The translations under genes were made by a program, and so were the position numbers. From an uncultured Candidatus Melainabacteria bacterium (GTDB lineage: Bacteria; Cyanobacteriota; Vampirovibrionia; Gastranaerophilales; Gastranaerophilaceae): DNA of 23,991 bases. Numbering within the stretch: position 1 is the stretch's first letter; each line of letters begins with the position of its first letter. The notes under the pieces were generated by a model that saw nothing but the letters and a program-made list of their open reading frames with translations, was not told the origin of the DNA and made no database searches. Below are positions 16,401 through 22,992 of the stretch, piece by piece. The DNA lies in the NCBI GenBank assembly GCA_934675685.1, contig CAKURL010000023.1, positions 1 through 23,991 of the forward strand, in the 5' to 3' direction.

Positions 16401-16470
16401 AATCATAGAAGACAAGATTAATTCTATCCAAAATGCAGTTGAAAAATTAATCAGCTATGTTGAACAATAG
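13444..16470 (+). CDS. Very long cytoplasmic coiled-coil protein
   Basis: 1008 aa, with AGAAGGA at 13426-13432. I do not recognise a named family. It lacks signal peptide, membrane segments and any globular enzymatic motif. Nearly the whole chain is predicted alpha helix with heptad-type hydrophobic spacing and many Asn, Lys, Glu, Ser and Asp, and very few Cys, Trp and Pro. Blocks of the form hxxhxxxh-N-h recur (for example LTNSMNSIKETINVLN, NTVSNNVQNLSTSV, ESVKLNRDIETELG). A somewhat different segment near 845-905 (GLESVKLNRDIETELGHLSG) and the C-terminus (FIDIFYENVSQTKML then NRVEIIEDKINSIQNA) may be small folded ends. A filament, scaffold or tether is likely. The gene stands alone, with its own palindrome-containing promoter region; queD follows with its own -10. 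Confidence 0.8.
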   Translation: MVDNIELRLDQLTDAIKGLYAKSSTSQGEIYSVLTSLSQRYENLTNVSGEKIATTLVNEFRKTIELKYGQTNQYIRDLENALKSFIANHSSQNPKLSADITKLVNDISNTYAKLNSQELALQKIFSTVETLKNNDSSLEITKLSDNFLNFARGFENITNTLNKNFADFLTQVKQQSSKEEFAKMKNDLDTINGNVNSVISAISIIDNKYKDLTGLISVVQNKENAFQEALVEVRNLTNSMNSIKETINVLNPKQDLAAFGAEIKQNIENIKYEIQKIINTAGDAGVQTEVYNLTTNVNTVSNNVQNLSTSVIGTKDEVRNLTSTVQNLGSELKDVHNLINDEILYKSHQRQAEYEKYLNSAKEDMQTLLAGLTQFKKDLSAINEGNIQILQEPIVKAMDKLKNQDIGKEIKELSDNLRDVALEIQSSIQNMQANLNDLNSVSSMQILTQMSEALPSISDKLEIFRTHVVAENSANLGEIRNTFSQVVLDLKEHLKNTVDKIQDDTKTINIETLDTLKLDLQRLSDHLIDSVENINDRVQKEFVNFKVDFQEFSIKHTDNIEKVSDKLSSLEVELENFSNDTIDKLNATLNSSNAHAQDVLNEIKSDILEGILNVDKSNKTSMTQFEMKLDKLLDNYIGADLDNIIEKKSLRETVVDIENKIDRTNLQQIHNAKELLEEIQATTSNLAMKISNIEESKNMTSLMGAISKISEKLQVIEEENVELSDEFQTTKEHIEQKLKDNVQKISALLDKPQDNTNLEKQNSNIDNLSAKVQEYLSNFEYLKGNISQEIKENLASEFSKIENSIRRIRTLDDNSNYSYTLEDVESDLAKLRLSVEKNAQSAQDYKTLFEKVIELRTVGLESVKLNRDIETELGHLSGWFKDAVEKINDLNERVDDIQKNSFEDIRLHLVQSEKSKNAANEFNQKVENAMKYLIKSAKDRDIKIIDLSKKVELLIQAQSESFNPGQFIDIFYENVSQTKMLSNRVEIIEDKINSIQNAVEKLISYVEQ

Positions 16471-16492
16471 TTTTAAATTTTAATTCTTGTGA

Positions 16493-16505
16493 TATTATAA
16501 AGCTA
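16493..16505 (+). promoter_or_regulatory. -10 box placed for a leaderless queD transcript
   Basis: TATTAT (16493-16498) ends 6 nt before the queD ATG at 16505. There is no Shine-Dalgarno and no clear -35. The whole intergenic gap is only 34 nt, leaving no room for a longer leader unless queD is read from the upstream gene. Confidence 0.45.
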
Positions 16506-16864
16506 TGTTTGAAGTTAGAATAGAAACAAATTTTTCTTCCGCGCACCATTTGCTTAATTATAAAGGCAAATGCGAAAATATGCACGGTCACAATTGGAAA
16601 GTGGAAGTTTGCGCAAAAGGCTGCGAACTTGATAAATCCAATATTTTGGTCGATTTTAAAGTTTTGAAAAAAGAAGTCAATGAAATTATAGACTACTTAG
16701 ACCATAAAGACTTAAACGAGCTTGAAGAATTCAAAGGACAAAGCCCAAGCTCGGAATTTATTGCGAAGTTTATTTATAAAAAAGCGAAAGAAAGAATTCC
16801 TCAGGTTTCAAGGGTGAATGTTTGGGAAACAACAACCTCTCGAGCAAGCTATTGGGAAGAATAA
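16505..16864 (+). CDS. queD: 6-carboxy-5,6,7,8-tetrahydropterin synthase (QueD/PTPS family)
   Basis: 119 aa, the usual length for QueD. It converts 7,8-dihydroneopterin triphosphate to 6-carboxytetrahydropterin, the second step of queuosine/7-deazaguanine synthesis. Zinc ligands are visible in SSAHHL (H14 or H15) and MHGHNW (H27, H29); the catalytic Cys is C23 in GKCENMHGH; the LDHKDLN motif (65-71) supplies the Asp/His pair; and WETTTSRASY (107-116) holds the substrate-binding Glu E108. The gene lies 16 nt before uppP. No queC, queE or queF is in the window, so QueD rather than another PTPS-family activity is inferred from length and the C-x3-HGH motif. Confidence 0.92.
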   Translation: MFEVRIETNFSSAHHLLNYKGKCENMHGHNWKVEVCAKGCELDKSNILVDFKVLKKEVNEIIDYLDHKDLNELEEFKGQSPSSEFIAKFIYKKAKERIPQVSRVNVWETTTSRASYWEE

Positions 16865-16880
16865 AAAATAAGGAGTTATA

Positions 16881-17723
16881 ATGCAAACACTACAAGCTGC
16901 AATCACTGGAGCCATACAAGGTTTGAGCGAATTTTTGCCGATTTCGAGCTCTGCTCATATTGTCTTTAGCACAAAGCTTTATACGTTAATCTCGGGCCAC
17001 GAATTGGCAAATGTCGCAAATCAAGAAGAAATTTTCTTCGATATAATTGTCCACCTTGCGACTTTGTTTGCTGTTGTAATATACTTTTTCAAAGATTTAA
17101 AAGAAATTTTTAAAAATTCTTTTTGCGCAATTAAAGAAAAAAATTATCAAAATAAAGATTTAAAGCTCGTGGGGCTCATTGCTCTTTCAGTTATAATCAC
17201 AGGCATCATTGGGCTTGTCTTAAAGTCTCCCGTAGAAGGGCTTTTAGCTAATCCAAAATTGATTTGCATTATGCTTTTTATAACTGGGCTTGTGCTTTTG
17301 TTGAGCGAAAAAATGTATAAAGGAAACAAAGAAGTCAATCTAAAAAGCACAATTTTAATTTCCATAGCGCAAGGGCTTGCTGTAGTCCCCGGGTTTTCAA
17401 GAAGCGGCTTTACAATCGCAACAGCGCTTTTTTGCGGAATGGATAGAGTAAAAGCTGCAAGGTTTTCTTTTTTGATGAGCATACCCGTAATTTTGCTTGC
17501 TTCTATGGTTTACCCTATGCTCGAGCTTGATTTTGGGCAAATCATGTCTTTCAACCTAAAAGCAATATTCATAGGCTTTTTAGTTTCTTTTGTTGTTGGA
17601 TATTTGTGTATTAAATATTTTATGCAACTTTTAGGAAAAATCAGCCTAAGAGCTTTTGGCTATTATTGCCTTGTTGTTTCAATCGGGCTTTTTATACTAT
17701 TTCAAGTCGTTTATCATCTGTAA
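16881..17723 (+). CDS. uppP: Undecaprenyl-diphosphatase (UppP/BacA)
   Basis: 280 aa, about eight transmembrane helices. It dephosphorylates undecaprenyl pyrophosphate to recycle the lipid carrier for peptidoglycan and other wall polymers. Both active-site loops are clear: Q13-x3-E17 in GAIQGLSEFLPISSSAH with H26, and PGFSRSGFTIATAL (170-183) with R174. Ribosome site AAGGAG at about 16870. It probably shares a transcript with queD (16-nt gap), although the pathways are unrelated. Its last 32 bp overlap the end of the convergent nucleotidase gene, and no terminator separates them, so the two mRNAs would be complementary at their 3' ends. Confidence 0.95.
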   Translation: MQTLQAAITGAIQGLSEFLPISSSAHIVFSTKLYTLISGHELANVANQEEIFFDIIVHLATLFAVVIYFFKDLKEIFKNSFCAIKEKNYQNKDLKLVGLIALSVIITGIIGLVLKSPVEGLLANPKLICIMLFITGLVLLLSEKMYKGNKEVNLKSTILISIAQGLAVVPGFSRSGFTIATALFCGMDRVKAARFSFLMSIPVILLASMVYPMLELDFGQIMSFNLKAIFIGFLVSFVVGYLCIKYFMQLLGKISLRAFGYYCLVVSIGLFILFQVVYHL

Positions 17724-19242
17724 TTTGAATATTATCTTTGATTTCAGGTCTTGATAAATATTTTATCATCGTTTCATCTTTGTCAAATTCAAATTTTTCA
17801 GTTTTTACACCTTCTTTTGGCGCTAAAGCCGGATATTCTCCACCTGCTTTTGCCACAAAATCATCATAAGTTGCGCTATAAACGATTGTATCCGATGGAT
17901 TATTAATATCTATTTTTTGATAATTTCCAGATTTATCTAAAACGCTCATTTCGAGCAAGTTTCCGGATTTATCGATTTTATATTTTACACCACTAAAATG
18001 CAAAAGCCCTGGAGACCCTTCAAAGTCAGACATAGACTGTCTGCTTGCGTCTTTTGTTGCTTGGACTAATTGTTTTTGAGTGATTGTTGTTTTTAATAAT
18101 CTATTTTTCATTGGAGAAGATTCAGAAACGTCTCTTTGGGTCAAAGTGCCTTCTTGTGGAACTTTTCTTGTGTTTGCAGCATTCACGATTGCAATATCTG
18201 TTTTCATTTCTGCTCTCATAGAATCCGCAAGCCAGTCCGTCCAAGCGCAAGACTCAATACGTCTATTTTTTGGCATTTTGTCGATTTTTGTAATTTTACC
18301 TACAACTGGGCTTTCTCCGATTTTTTGCTTTTTAACATATTCTACAACAGGGCTTTTTGCAGTCACCGTGCTATCTTGCAGGGAATTTGTAACACTTGTT
18401 AAAATTCCATTTTCATCAAATTCAACGTCTAAAAGCCCATAATATTTGCCATTTTCTCCGGTTTGGGTAATGATTACAGGTTCTCCAGACTTAGAGCGGA
18501 CTAGGTTTTCGCCTGTTTTTGCTCCGTCAACTATACTATGAGTATGTCCGCCTATTATAACGTCAACCCCATCAAGGGCTTGCGCGAGCTTTTTATCTGT
18601 TTCATAGCCCACATGAGACAATAAGAAAATTTTATTAATTCCTTGCGCTTTCAATTTGTCAATTTCTTCTTGCAAAGATTCAACAGTATCGTCAAAATCT
18701 TCAACTTCTATTCCTTCTTGAGAAGCTTTTTTGGTGCATTTTTCAAAATCAATCGGCATTGCACCCACAAAACCATATTTTACCCCATTTTTTTCTTTGA
18801 TTAATGATTTTTTAATCATATTTCTTAATGGGTTGTCAGAATCTAATTCAACATTTGTCGCAATGAAATTTATTCTTGTATCTTTAGCAGCTTCATAAAA
18901 ACCTTTGCTAGTTGCGTCAAGCTCGTGATTTCCAACGGCAGAAACTTCAACCTGAGCAATATTATCCATCAAATTAAAAACAAAATTATTCTTTCCAACA
19001 TCGCCGCCTGAAACATTGTCGCCCCCTGAAGCTGTAATGCAAATAGTATCTTTATCTAGCTGATGTTTTGCTCTAAAGATTTTTCCTGCTTCAAACATAC
19101 CTGTTACGAGGTCTGTGTTTCCGTGTGGATCATTAAAGCGAAAAATAGCGAATTTCGTTGTCTTCTTTGGCGCTTGAGCGCTTGGACCAGTTCTGAAGCC
19201 AACCGCTTGTTGTTTAAAATCGTTAAAATTAATCATATTCAT
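17692..19242 (-). CDS. 5'-nucleotidase/UshA-family metallophosphoesterase without signal peptide
   Basis: 516 aa from the ATG at 19242 (MNMINFNDFKQQ). An upstream ATG at 19278 would add a Phe-rich leader before the AGAGG-like ribosome site, so I prefer 19242. The calcineurin-type metallophosphatase domain shows FNDPHGN, SGGDNVSGG, VGNHELD, LLSHVGYETD and IIGGHTHS, all the two-metal ligands in order. The C-terminal 5'-nucleotidase domain follows (about 325 on), but its usual NAGGxR substrate motif reads NAANTRK. The family hydrolyses nucleotides or related phosphoesters, normally outside the cytoplasm. Here there is no signal peptide; instead the first residues resemble those of paralogues A and B (polar start, then VGFR). 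Either it is cytoplasmic or it uses another export route. Confidence 0.87.
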   Translation of the reverse strand: MNMINFNDFKQQAVGFRTGPSAQAPKKTTKFAIFRFNDPHGNTDLVTGMFEAGKIFRAKHQLDKDTICITASGGDNVSGGDVGKNNFVFNLMDNIAQVEVSAVGNHELDATSKGFYEAAKDTRINFIATNVELDSDNPLRNMIKKSLIKEKNGVKYGFVGAMPIDFEKCTKKASQEGIEVEDFDDTVESLQEEIDKLKAQGINKIFLLSHVGYETDKKLAQALDGVDVIIGGHTHSIVDGAKTGENLVRSKSGEPVIITQTGENGKYYGLLDVEFDENGILTSVTNSLQDSTVTAKSPVVEYVKKQKIGESPVVGKITKIDKMPKNRRIESCAWTDWLADSMRAEMKTDIAIVNAANTRKVPQEGTLTQRDVSESSPMKNRLLKTTITQKQLVQATKDASRQSMSDFEGSPGLLHFSGVKYKIDKSGNLLEMSVLDKSGNYQKIDINNPSDTIVYSATYDDFVAKAGGEYPALAPKEGVKTEKFEFDKDETMIKYLSRPEIKDNIQITDDKRLEIV

Positions 19243-19371
19243 ACCGCCATAAAACCTCTGAAAGAAAAAAATTGCCAAAAAATTTACGAAAGTTCAAATT
19301 TAATATATTAGGTTGATTTAATAAACTTCCAATTTCATTATACTTTAAAAGTTACCATTGGGGAAATTTTA

Positions 19372-20268
19372 ATGCCAGCCAACAAGAAAAAAGAAACAAA
19401 AGTTGCAAAAAGCAACCATTTAGAAGTCGTAAAAGCGCCTAAAACGAAGCCTTATAACGACATTGACTTAAATAATTGGAAATTATATGAAAATGTCAAA
19501 ACGGGGACTTGGTGGGAATTTAACTCAAGAGAAAAATCGGGCGGGCACAGCTATGACTACCATGGAAACTATATTCCGCAAATCGCAACCCAGCTTTTTG
19601 AAAGATATACAAAGAAAAACGACATCGTTTTAGACTTATTTTTTGGCTCGGGCACCTCAGGCTTAGAGGCTAGAAACATGCAAAGGCGCTGTATCGGGGT
19701 CGAATTAAAACAAGAAATGGTCGACTACGTTTCAGAAAAATTCACAAAAAAAGAATTAGTAGTGGACGTAAATATTATCCAAGGAGACAGTGCAAGCGAA
19801 GAAGCAAAAGAAAAAGTCCAAGCAAGGCTTGAAATCATGGGGCAAAAACACGCGCAATTCTTGCTTTTGCACCCTCCTTATGACGATATTATAAAATTTT
19901 CAGACAAAAAAGAAGATTTATCCAACTGCCAAACTACTGAAGAATTTTATGATTTATTTAAAAAAGTCGCTAAAAATGGCTATGATTTATTGGAGCAAAA
20001 CCGCTTTGCAGCCTTAATCATAGGGGATAAATATGCAAACAGCCGCTATATTTCATTGGGCTTTGAATGCCAAAGAAGAATGGAAGAATTGGGCTTTGTG
20101 ACCAAAGCGGTGATTGTAAAAAACATCACAGGAAACGAAAAAGCCAAAGGAAAAACCGCTAATTTGTGGCGCTACCGCGCATTAGCAGGCGGATTTAATA
20201 TTTTTGAACATGAATATATCATGATTTTTCAAAAAACCAAATTGAAAAAAGTCAAAAATAATAAATAA
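19372..20268 (+). CDS. Orphan N4/N6-type DNA methyltransferase
   Basis: 298 aa, ribosome site GGGGA about 9 nt before the ATG. It would transfer methyl from S-adenosylmethionine to an amino group of adenine or cytosine. Motif order: a Lys-rich start (1-30), motif X-like YHGNYIPQIATQLFERY (63-79), SAM-binding motif I DLFFGSGTSGLEA (88-100), catalytic motif IV LHPPYDDIIKFS (166-177), then a target-recognition-type C-terminus. Motif IV reads HPPY in place of the common DPPY/NPPY/SPPY. No restriction endonuclease or specificity subunit is adjacent, so it is an orphan methylase, either regulatory or a remnant of a lost restriction system. A possible -10 (TATACT, 19339-19344) lies upstream. It is divergent from the nucleotidase gene. 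Confidence 0.87.
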   Translation: MPANKKKETKVAKSNHLEVVKAPKTKPYNDIDLNNWKLYENVKTGTWWEFNSREKSGGHSYDYHGNYIPQIATQLFERYTKKNDIVLDLFFGSGTSGLEARNMQRRCIGVELKQEMVDYVSEKFTKKELVVDVNIIQGDSASEEAKEKVQARLEIMGQKHAQFLLLHPPYDDIIKFSDKKEDLSNCQTTEEFYDLFKKVAKNGYDLLEQNRFAALIIGDKYANSRYISLGFECQRRMEELGFVTKAVIVKNITGNEKAKGKTANLWRYRALAGGFNIFEHEYIMIFQKTKLKKVKNNK

Positions 20269-20351
20269 TTAAATTAGGCAATATTAGAGAAAAAGGTTAT
20301 ACTCCCTGTATGACCTTTGTTTTTTTGCTAAAAAATTCCTTAAAATTAAAA

Positions 20352-20382
20352 AATGGGCTCTTAAGAATTTAAAGAGCCCATT
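20352..20382 (-). terminator. dnaK terminator
   Basis: AATGGGCTCTT (20352-20362) pairs with AAGAGCCCATT (20372-20382). On the minus strand the stem is followed by a T-rich tail (TTTTTTAATTTTA), the right form for ending dnaK. On the plus strand the tail (AATTATTT) is weaker but may also stop the methyltransferase transcript. Confidence 0.85.
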
Positions 20383-20404
20383 AATTATTTATAGAATAAG
20401 ATGA

Positions 20405-22252
20405 TTATTCTTTTGTATATTCAGCGTCAATCACATCATCGTCTTTTTTGTCGCTAGAGCTATTTGAAGAAGCGTCTTGAGCGTTTGATGAAGCTTCGCC
20501 GTTTTGTGTTTCTTGTTGAACTTGTTGATAAGCTTTTTGAGAAATTGTGTACATTGTTTGTTGAAGAGTTTCAGACAATTTTTTAATTTCGTCATTTGCT
20601 TTGTTTTCGTCAAGAGCTTTTTTCAAAGCTTCTTTTTGTTCTTCAAGATTTTTCTTGTCTGTTTCGTCGATTTTACCTTCAAAGTCTTTTGTGATTCTAT
20701 CAGCAGCGCCGATTAAAGATTGAGCATTGTTTTTAACTTCTGCTTCTTCTTTTTTCTTTTTGTCGTCTGCGGCATTTGCTTCTGCTTCTTTAACCATCTT
20801 ATCGATATCTTGTTCAGACAAATTGGAAGAATTTGTGATAGTGATTTTTTGTTCTTTATTTGTTGCTTTGTCTTTCGCAGTAACGTTTACGATACCGTTT
20901 GCGTCGATGTCGAATGTTACTTCGATTTGTGGCATACCTTTCATTGCTGGTGGAATACCATCTAGACGGAACATGCCAAGAGACTTGTTGTCCCCTGCCA
21001 TTGGTCTTTCGCCTTGAAGAACATGGATATCAACAGCTGTTTGATTATCGTCTGCAGTAGAGAATGTTTGAGATTTTGAAACTGGGATTGTTGTGTTTCT
21101 TGGAACCAATGGAGTCATCACGCCACCCAATGTTTCAATACCCAAAGTCAAAGGAGTAACATCAAGCAATACGATGTCTTTTACTTCGCCCGCCAAAACG
21201 CCGGCTTGGATAGCCGCACCAACTGCAACAACTTCATCAGGGTTTACAGATTGGTTTGGTTCTTTTCCTGTGTAATCTTTAACCAATTGTTGAACAGCAG
21301 GAATTCTTGTAGAACCACCAACAAGAACAACTTCGTTCAATTCAGATTTTGAAATGCCTGCGTCTTTAATAGCGCGTTCAACTGGAACTTTACATCTTTC
21401 CAACAAGTCGTGTGATAATTCTTCGAATTTTGCACGAGTTAAGTTGATGTCAAGGTGTTTTGGGCCTGTTGCGTCTGCTGTAATGAAAGGCAAATTGATG
21501 TTTGTTTGAACAACTGAAGACAATTCGCATTTTGCTTTTTCAGCAGCTTCTTTCAATCTTTGCATTGCTTGTTTATCATTTTTTAGGTCGATACCTTCAG
21601 ATTTTTTGAATTCTTCGCATAACCAATCGATGATTTTTTGATCGAAGTCATCGCCGCCTAGGTGCGTATCGCCTGAAGTAGAAAGAACTTCGTGTACGCC
21701 ATCGCCGATTTCAAGAACAGAAACATCAAAAGTACCACCGCCAAGGTCAAATACCAATACTTTTTCTGATTTTTCTTTTTCCATGCCATAAGCTAAAGCA
21801 GCAGCAGTAGGTTCGTTTACGATACGAAGAACGTCAAGACCTGCGATTTTACCTGCGTCTTTTGTTGCTTGTCTTTGCGCGTCGTTAAAATATGCAGGAA
21901 CTGTAATAACTGCAGATGTAACTTTTTCGCCCAAATAGTTTGAAGCGTCGTCTGCAAGTTTTCTTAAAATCATTGCAGAAATTTCTTGAGGAGTGTAATC
22001 TTTTCCTTCAATATTTTTCTTATAATCTTCGCCCATGTGACGTTTGATTGAAATGATTGTATTATCTGGGTTCAAGATTGCTTGTCTTTTTGCTAATTGA
22101 CCAACTAGTCTTTCGCCGTTTTTTGCAAAACCAACGATAGAAGGAGTTGTTCTGGAGCCTTCAGCGTTAGCAATAACGGTAGGTTTACCACCTTCCATAA
22201 CGGCTACTACTGAATTCGTTGTACCTAAGTCGATACCAATTGTTTTTGCCAT
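20405..22252 (-). CDS. dnaK: Chaperone DnaK (Hsp70)
   Basis: 615 aa, full length. ATP-driven cytoplasmic chaperone working with DnaJ and GrpE. The nucleotide-binding domain carries IGIDLGTTNSVV (5-16), VITVPAYFNDAQRQATKDAG, RIVNEPTAAALAYG and FDLGGGTFDVSVLE. The linker DIVLLDVTPLTLGIET precedes the substrate domain and the lid. The tail is Ser/Asn-rich and ends DDDVIDAEYTKE, the standard bacterial form. Ribosome site GGGAGA before the ATG. It is monocistronic here: no grpE, dnaJ or hrcA neighbour, and I see no CIRCE inverted repeat upstream, so heat-shock control, if present, uses another mechanism. A repeat island begins about 100 nt upstream. Confidence 0.99.
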   Translation of the reverse strand: MAKTIGIDLGTTNSVVAVMEGGKPTVIANAEGSRTTPSIVGFAKNGERLVGQLAKRQAILNPDNTIISIKRHMGEDYKKNIEGKDYTPQEISAMILRKLADDASNYLGEKVTSAVITVPAYFNDAQRQATKDAGKIAGLDVLRIVNEPTAAALAYGMEKEKSEKVLVFDLGGGTFDVSVLEIGDGVHEVLSTSGDTHLGGDDFDQKIIDWLCEEFKKSEGIDLKNDKQAMQRLKEAAEKAKCELSSVVQTNINLPFITADATGPKHLDINLTRAKFEELSHDLLERCKVPVERAIKDAGISKSELNEVVLVGGSTRIPAVQQLVKDYTGKEPNQSVNPDEVVAVGAAIQAGVLAGEVKDIVLLDVTPLTLGIETLGGVMTPLVPRNTTIPVSKSQTFSTADDNQTAVDIHVLQGERPMAGDNKSLGMFRLDGIPPAMKGMPQIEVTFDIDANGIVNVTAKDKATNKEQKITITNSSNLSEQDIDKMVKEAEANAADDKKKKEEAEVKNNAQSLIGAADRITKDFEGKIDETDKKNLEEQKEALKKALDENKANDEIKKLSETLQQTMYTISQKAYQQVQQETQNGEASSNAQDASSNSSSDKKDDDVIDAEYTKE

Positions 22253-22350
22253 AATTTATATCTCCCATACGTTATTATTTTCTTTACATACATAAGATAA
22301 CATCATTTTGAAACTTTATAGCAAAAATAAACAATTTCTTAATAATTGAC

Positions 22351-22412
22351 CCGAGTCGAGCGAATTTTAGCGCGACTGCGCTTAATGAGCGACGACGAGG
22401 GCATGCTGTGCG
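22351..22412 (+). repeat. 62-bp direct repeat, copy 1
   Basis: Starts CCGAGTCGAGCGAATTTTAG and is repeated exactly at 22569-22630, a 218-bp period. It includes AGCGC-GACT-GCGCT, a small perfect hairpin. It lies about 100 bp upstream of the dnaK start. The 156 nt between the copies have no credible gene; the open frames here (22346-22588, 22479-22664) are repeat-derived. Confidence 0.85.
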
Positions 22413-22568
22413 GAATATTTGGCGGCTGCGAAGAGCAGGCGACAAATATGAAGTCCTTAGAACTTGAAACGAGTGAGCCTAGCAATGCTTTGCTTGGCGA
22501 ACGAAGTTTCGTGCAAAGGTGTGTGAAACAAAAGACAAACGATGAGTTTGGCTTTTGTGTAATCCATA

Positions 22569-22630
22569 CCGAGTCGAGCGAATTTTAGCGCGACTGCGCT
22601 TAATGAGCGACGACGAGGGCATGCTGTGCG
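22569..22630 (+). repeat. 62-bp direct repeat, copy 2
   Basis: Exact copy of 22351-22412. Its last bases join the 54-nt segment shared with the rnpB-side repeat, so copy 2 is part of the longer composite repeat, while copy 1 is followed by unrelated sequence. Confidence 0.85.
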
Positions 22631-22760
22631 AAGTGCGCTGCTGGCCGTGATGAACGGGCAGCAAGCACGTAGACCTTAGATGAGCGACGTTTCAAATCTT
22701 TGATTTGACAGGAGCAAACCAAATGAAGCGAATTTGTCGGGTTAGTAAACCCGACCTACA
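22622..22760 (+). repeat. GC-rich REP-like composite repeat, second copy
   Basis: Inverted copy of 12731-12857. The segment 22622-22675 matches 12804-12857 exactly (54 nt). It continues through GATGAGCGACGT with a TCAAATC/GATTTGA hairpin (22679-22715) to the hairpin GTCGGGTTAGTAAACCCGAC (22736-22755) and CTACA. Against the first copy, hairpin positions 6 and 15 change together from A-T to G-C. Confidence 0.75.
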
Positions 22761-22776
22761 TTAAATAAAATAATCC

Positions 22777-22885
22777 GTCATTCTGAAAGCTTTAAAAAAA
22801 CAAGCTGAGCGAGGCGAAGCGTAGTTTTTAAGCTGTTCAGAATCTCAAAAACATGGAGTGTTTTCATTCAATAATATGGATTTGT
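22777..22885 (+). repeat. GTCATTCTGA hairpin repeat, copy 4 (partial)
   Basis: Begins GTCATTCTGAA (22777). The long hairpin is present: ATTCTGAAAGCTT pairs with the segment ending GTTCAGAAT at about 22844, with GTTTTTA and AAAAAAAC arms. The loop is longer than in the other copies (extra GAGCGAGGCGAAGCG). The following ACATGGAGTG block matches copy 1, but the second terminal repeat is absent. The flank beyond (AATCC...GTTCATT, then TTCTTCTGCTCCTG) matches the flank of the 10231-10385 region in inverted orientation. Confidence 0.7.
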
Positions 22886-22901
22886 TCATTTTTTCTTCTG
22901 C

Positions 22902-22936
22902 TCCTGAGGAAATCAAAGATTTCCACGTCGCCATCG
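22902..22936 (-). repeat. GCGACGT box with variable hairpin
   Basis: On the minus strand GATGGCGACGT is followed by the hairpin GGAAATC-TTT-GATTTCC and then TCAGGAG. The same box order with different hairpin arms occurs at 12757-12800 and 22679-22715. The remaining bases to the carB stop (22937-22992) hold no recognisable feature beyond a Ser/Gly-poor, GC-rich flank. Confidence 0.6.
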
Positions 22937-22992
22937 TTCAGCTCAAATGCGCCTTGTTCTTCACAAGCCGCTTTGAGCCTCGGCTTACGCTT

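Noticed and set aside
20504..21275. Several plus-strand open frames
   Set aside because: They are shadows of dnaK codon usage on the opposite strand.
22253..22350. CIRCE heat-shock operator before dnaK
   Set aside because: No TTAGCACTC-N9-GAGTGCTAA type inverted repeat is present.
22346..22664. Open frames on both strands in the repeat island
   Set aside because: They are made of the direct repeat and REP-like modules and lack ribosome sites.
22351..22936. CRISPR-like array
   Set aside because: Only two exact 62-bp copies exist, too long and too few, with no regular spacers and no cas genes.
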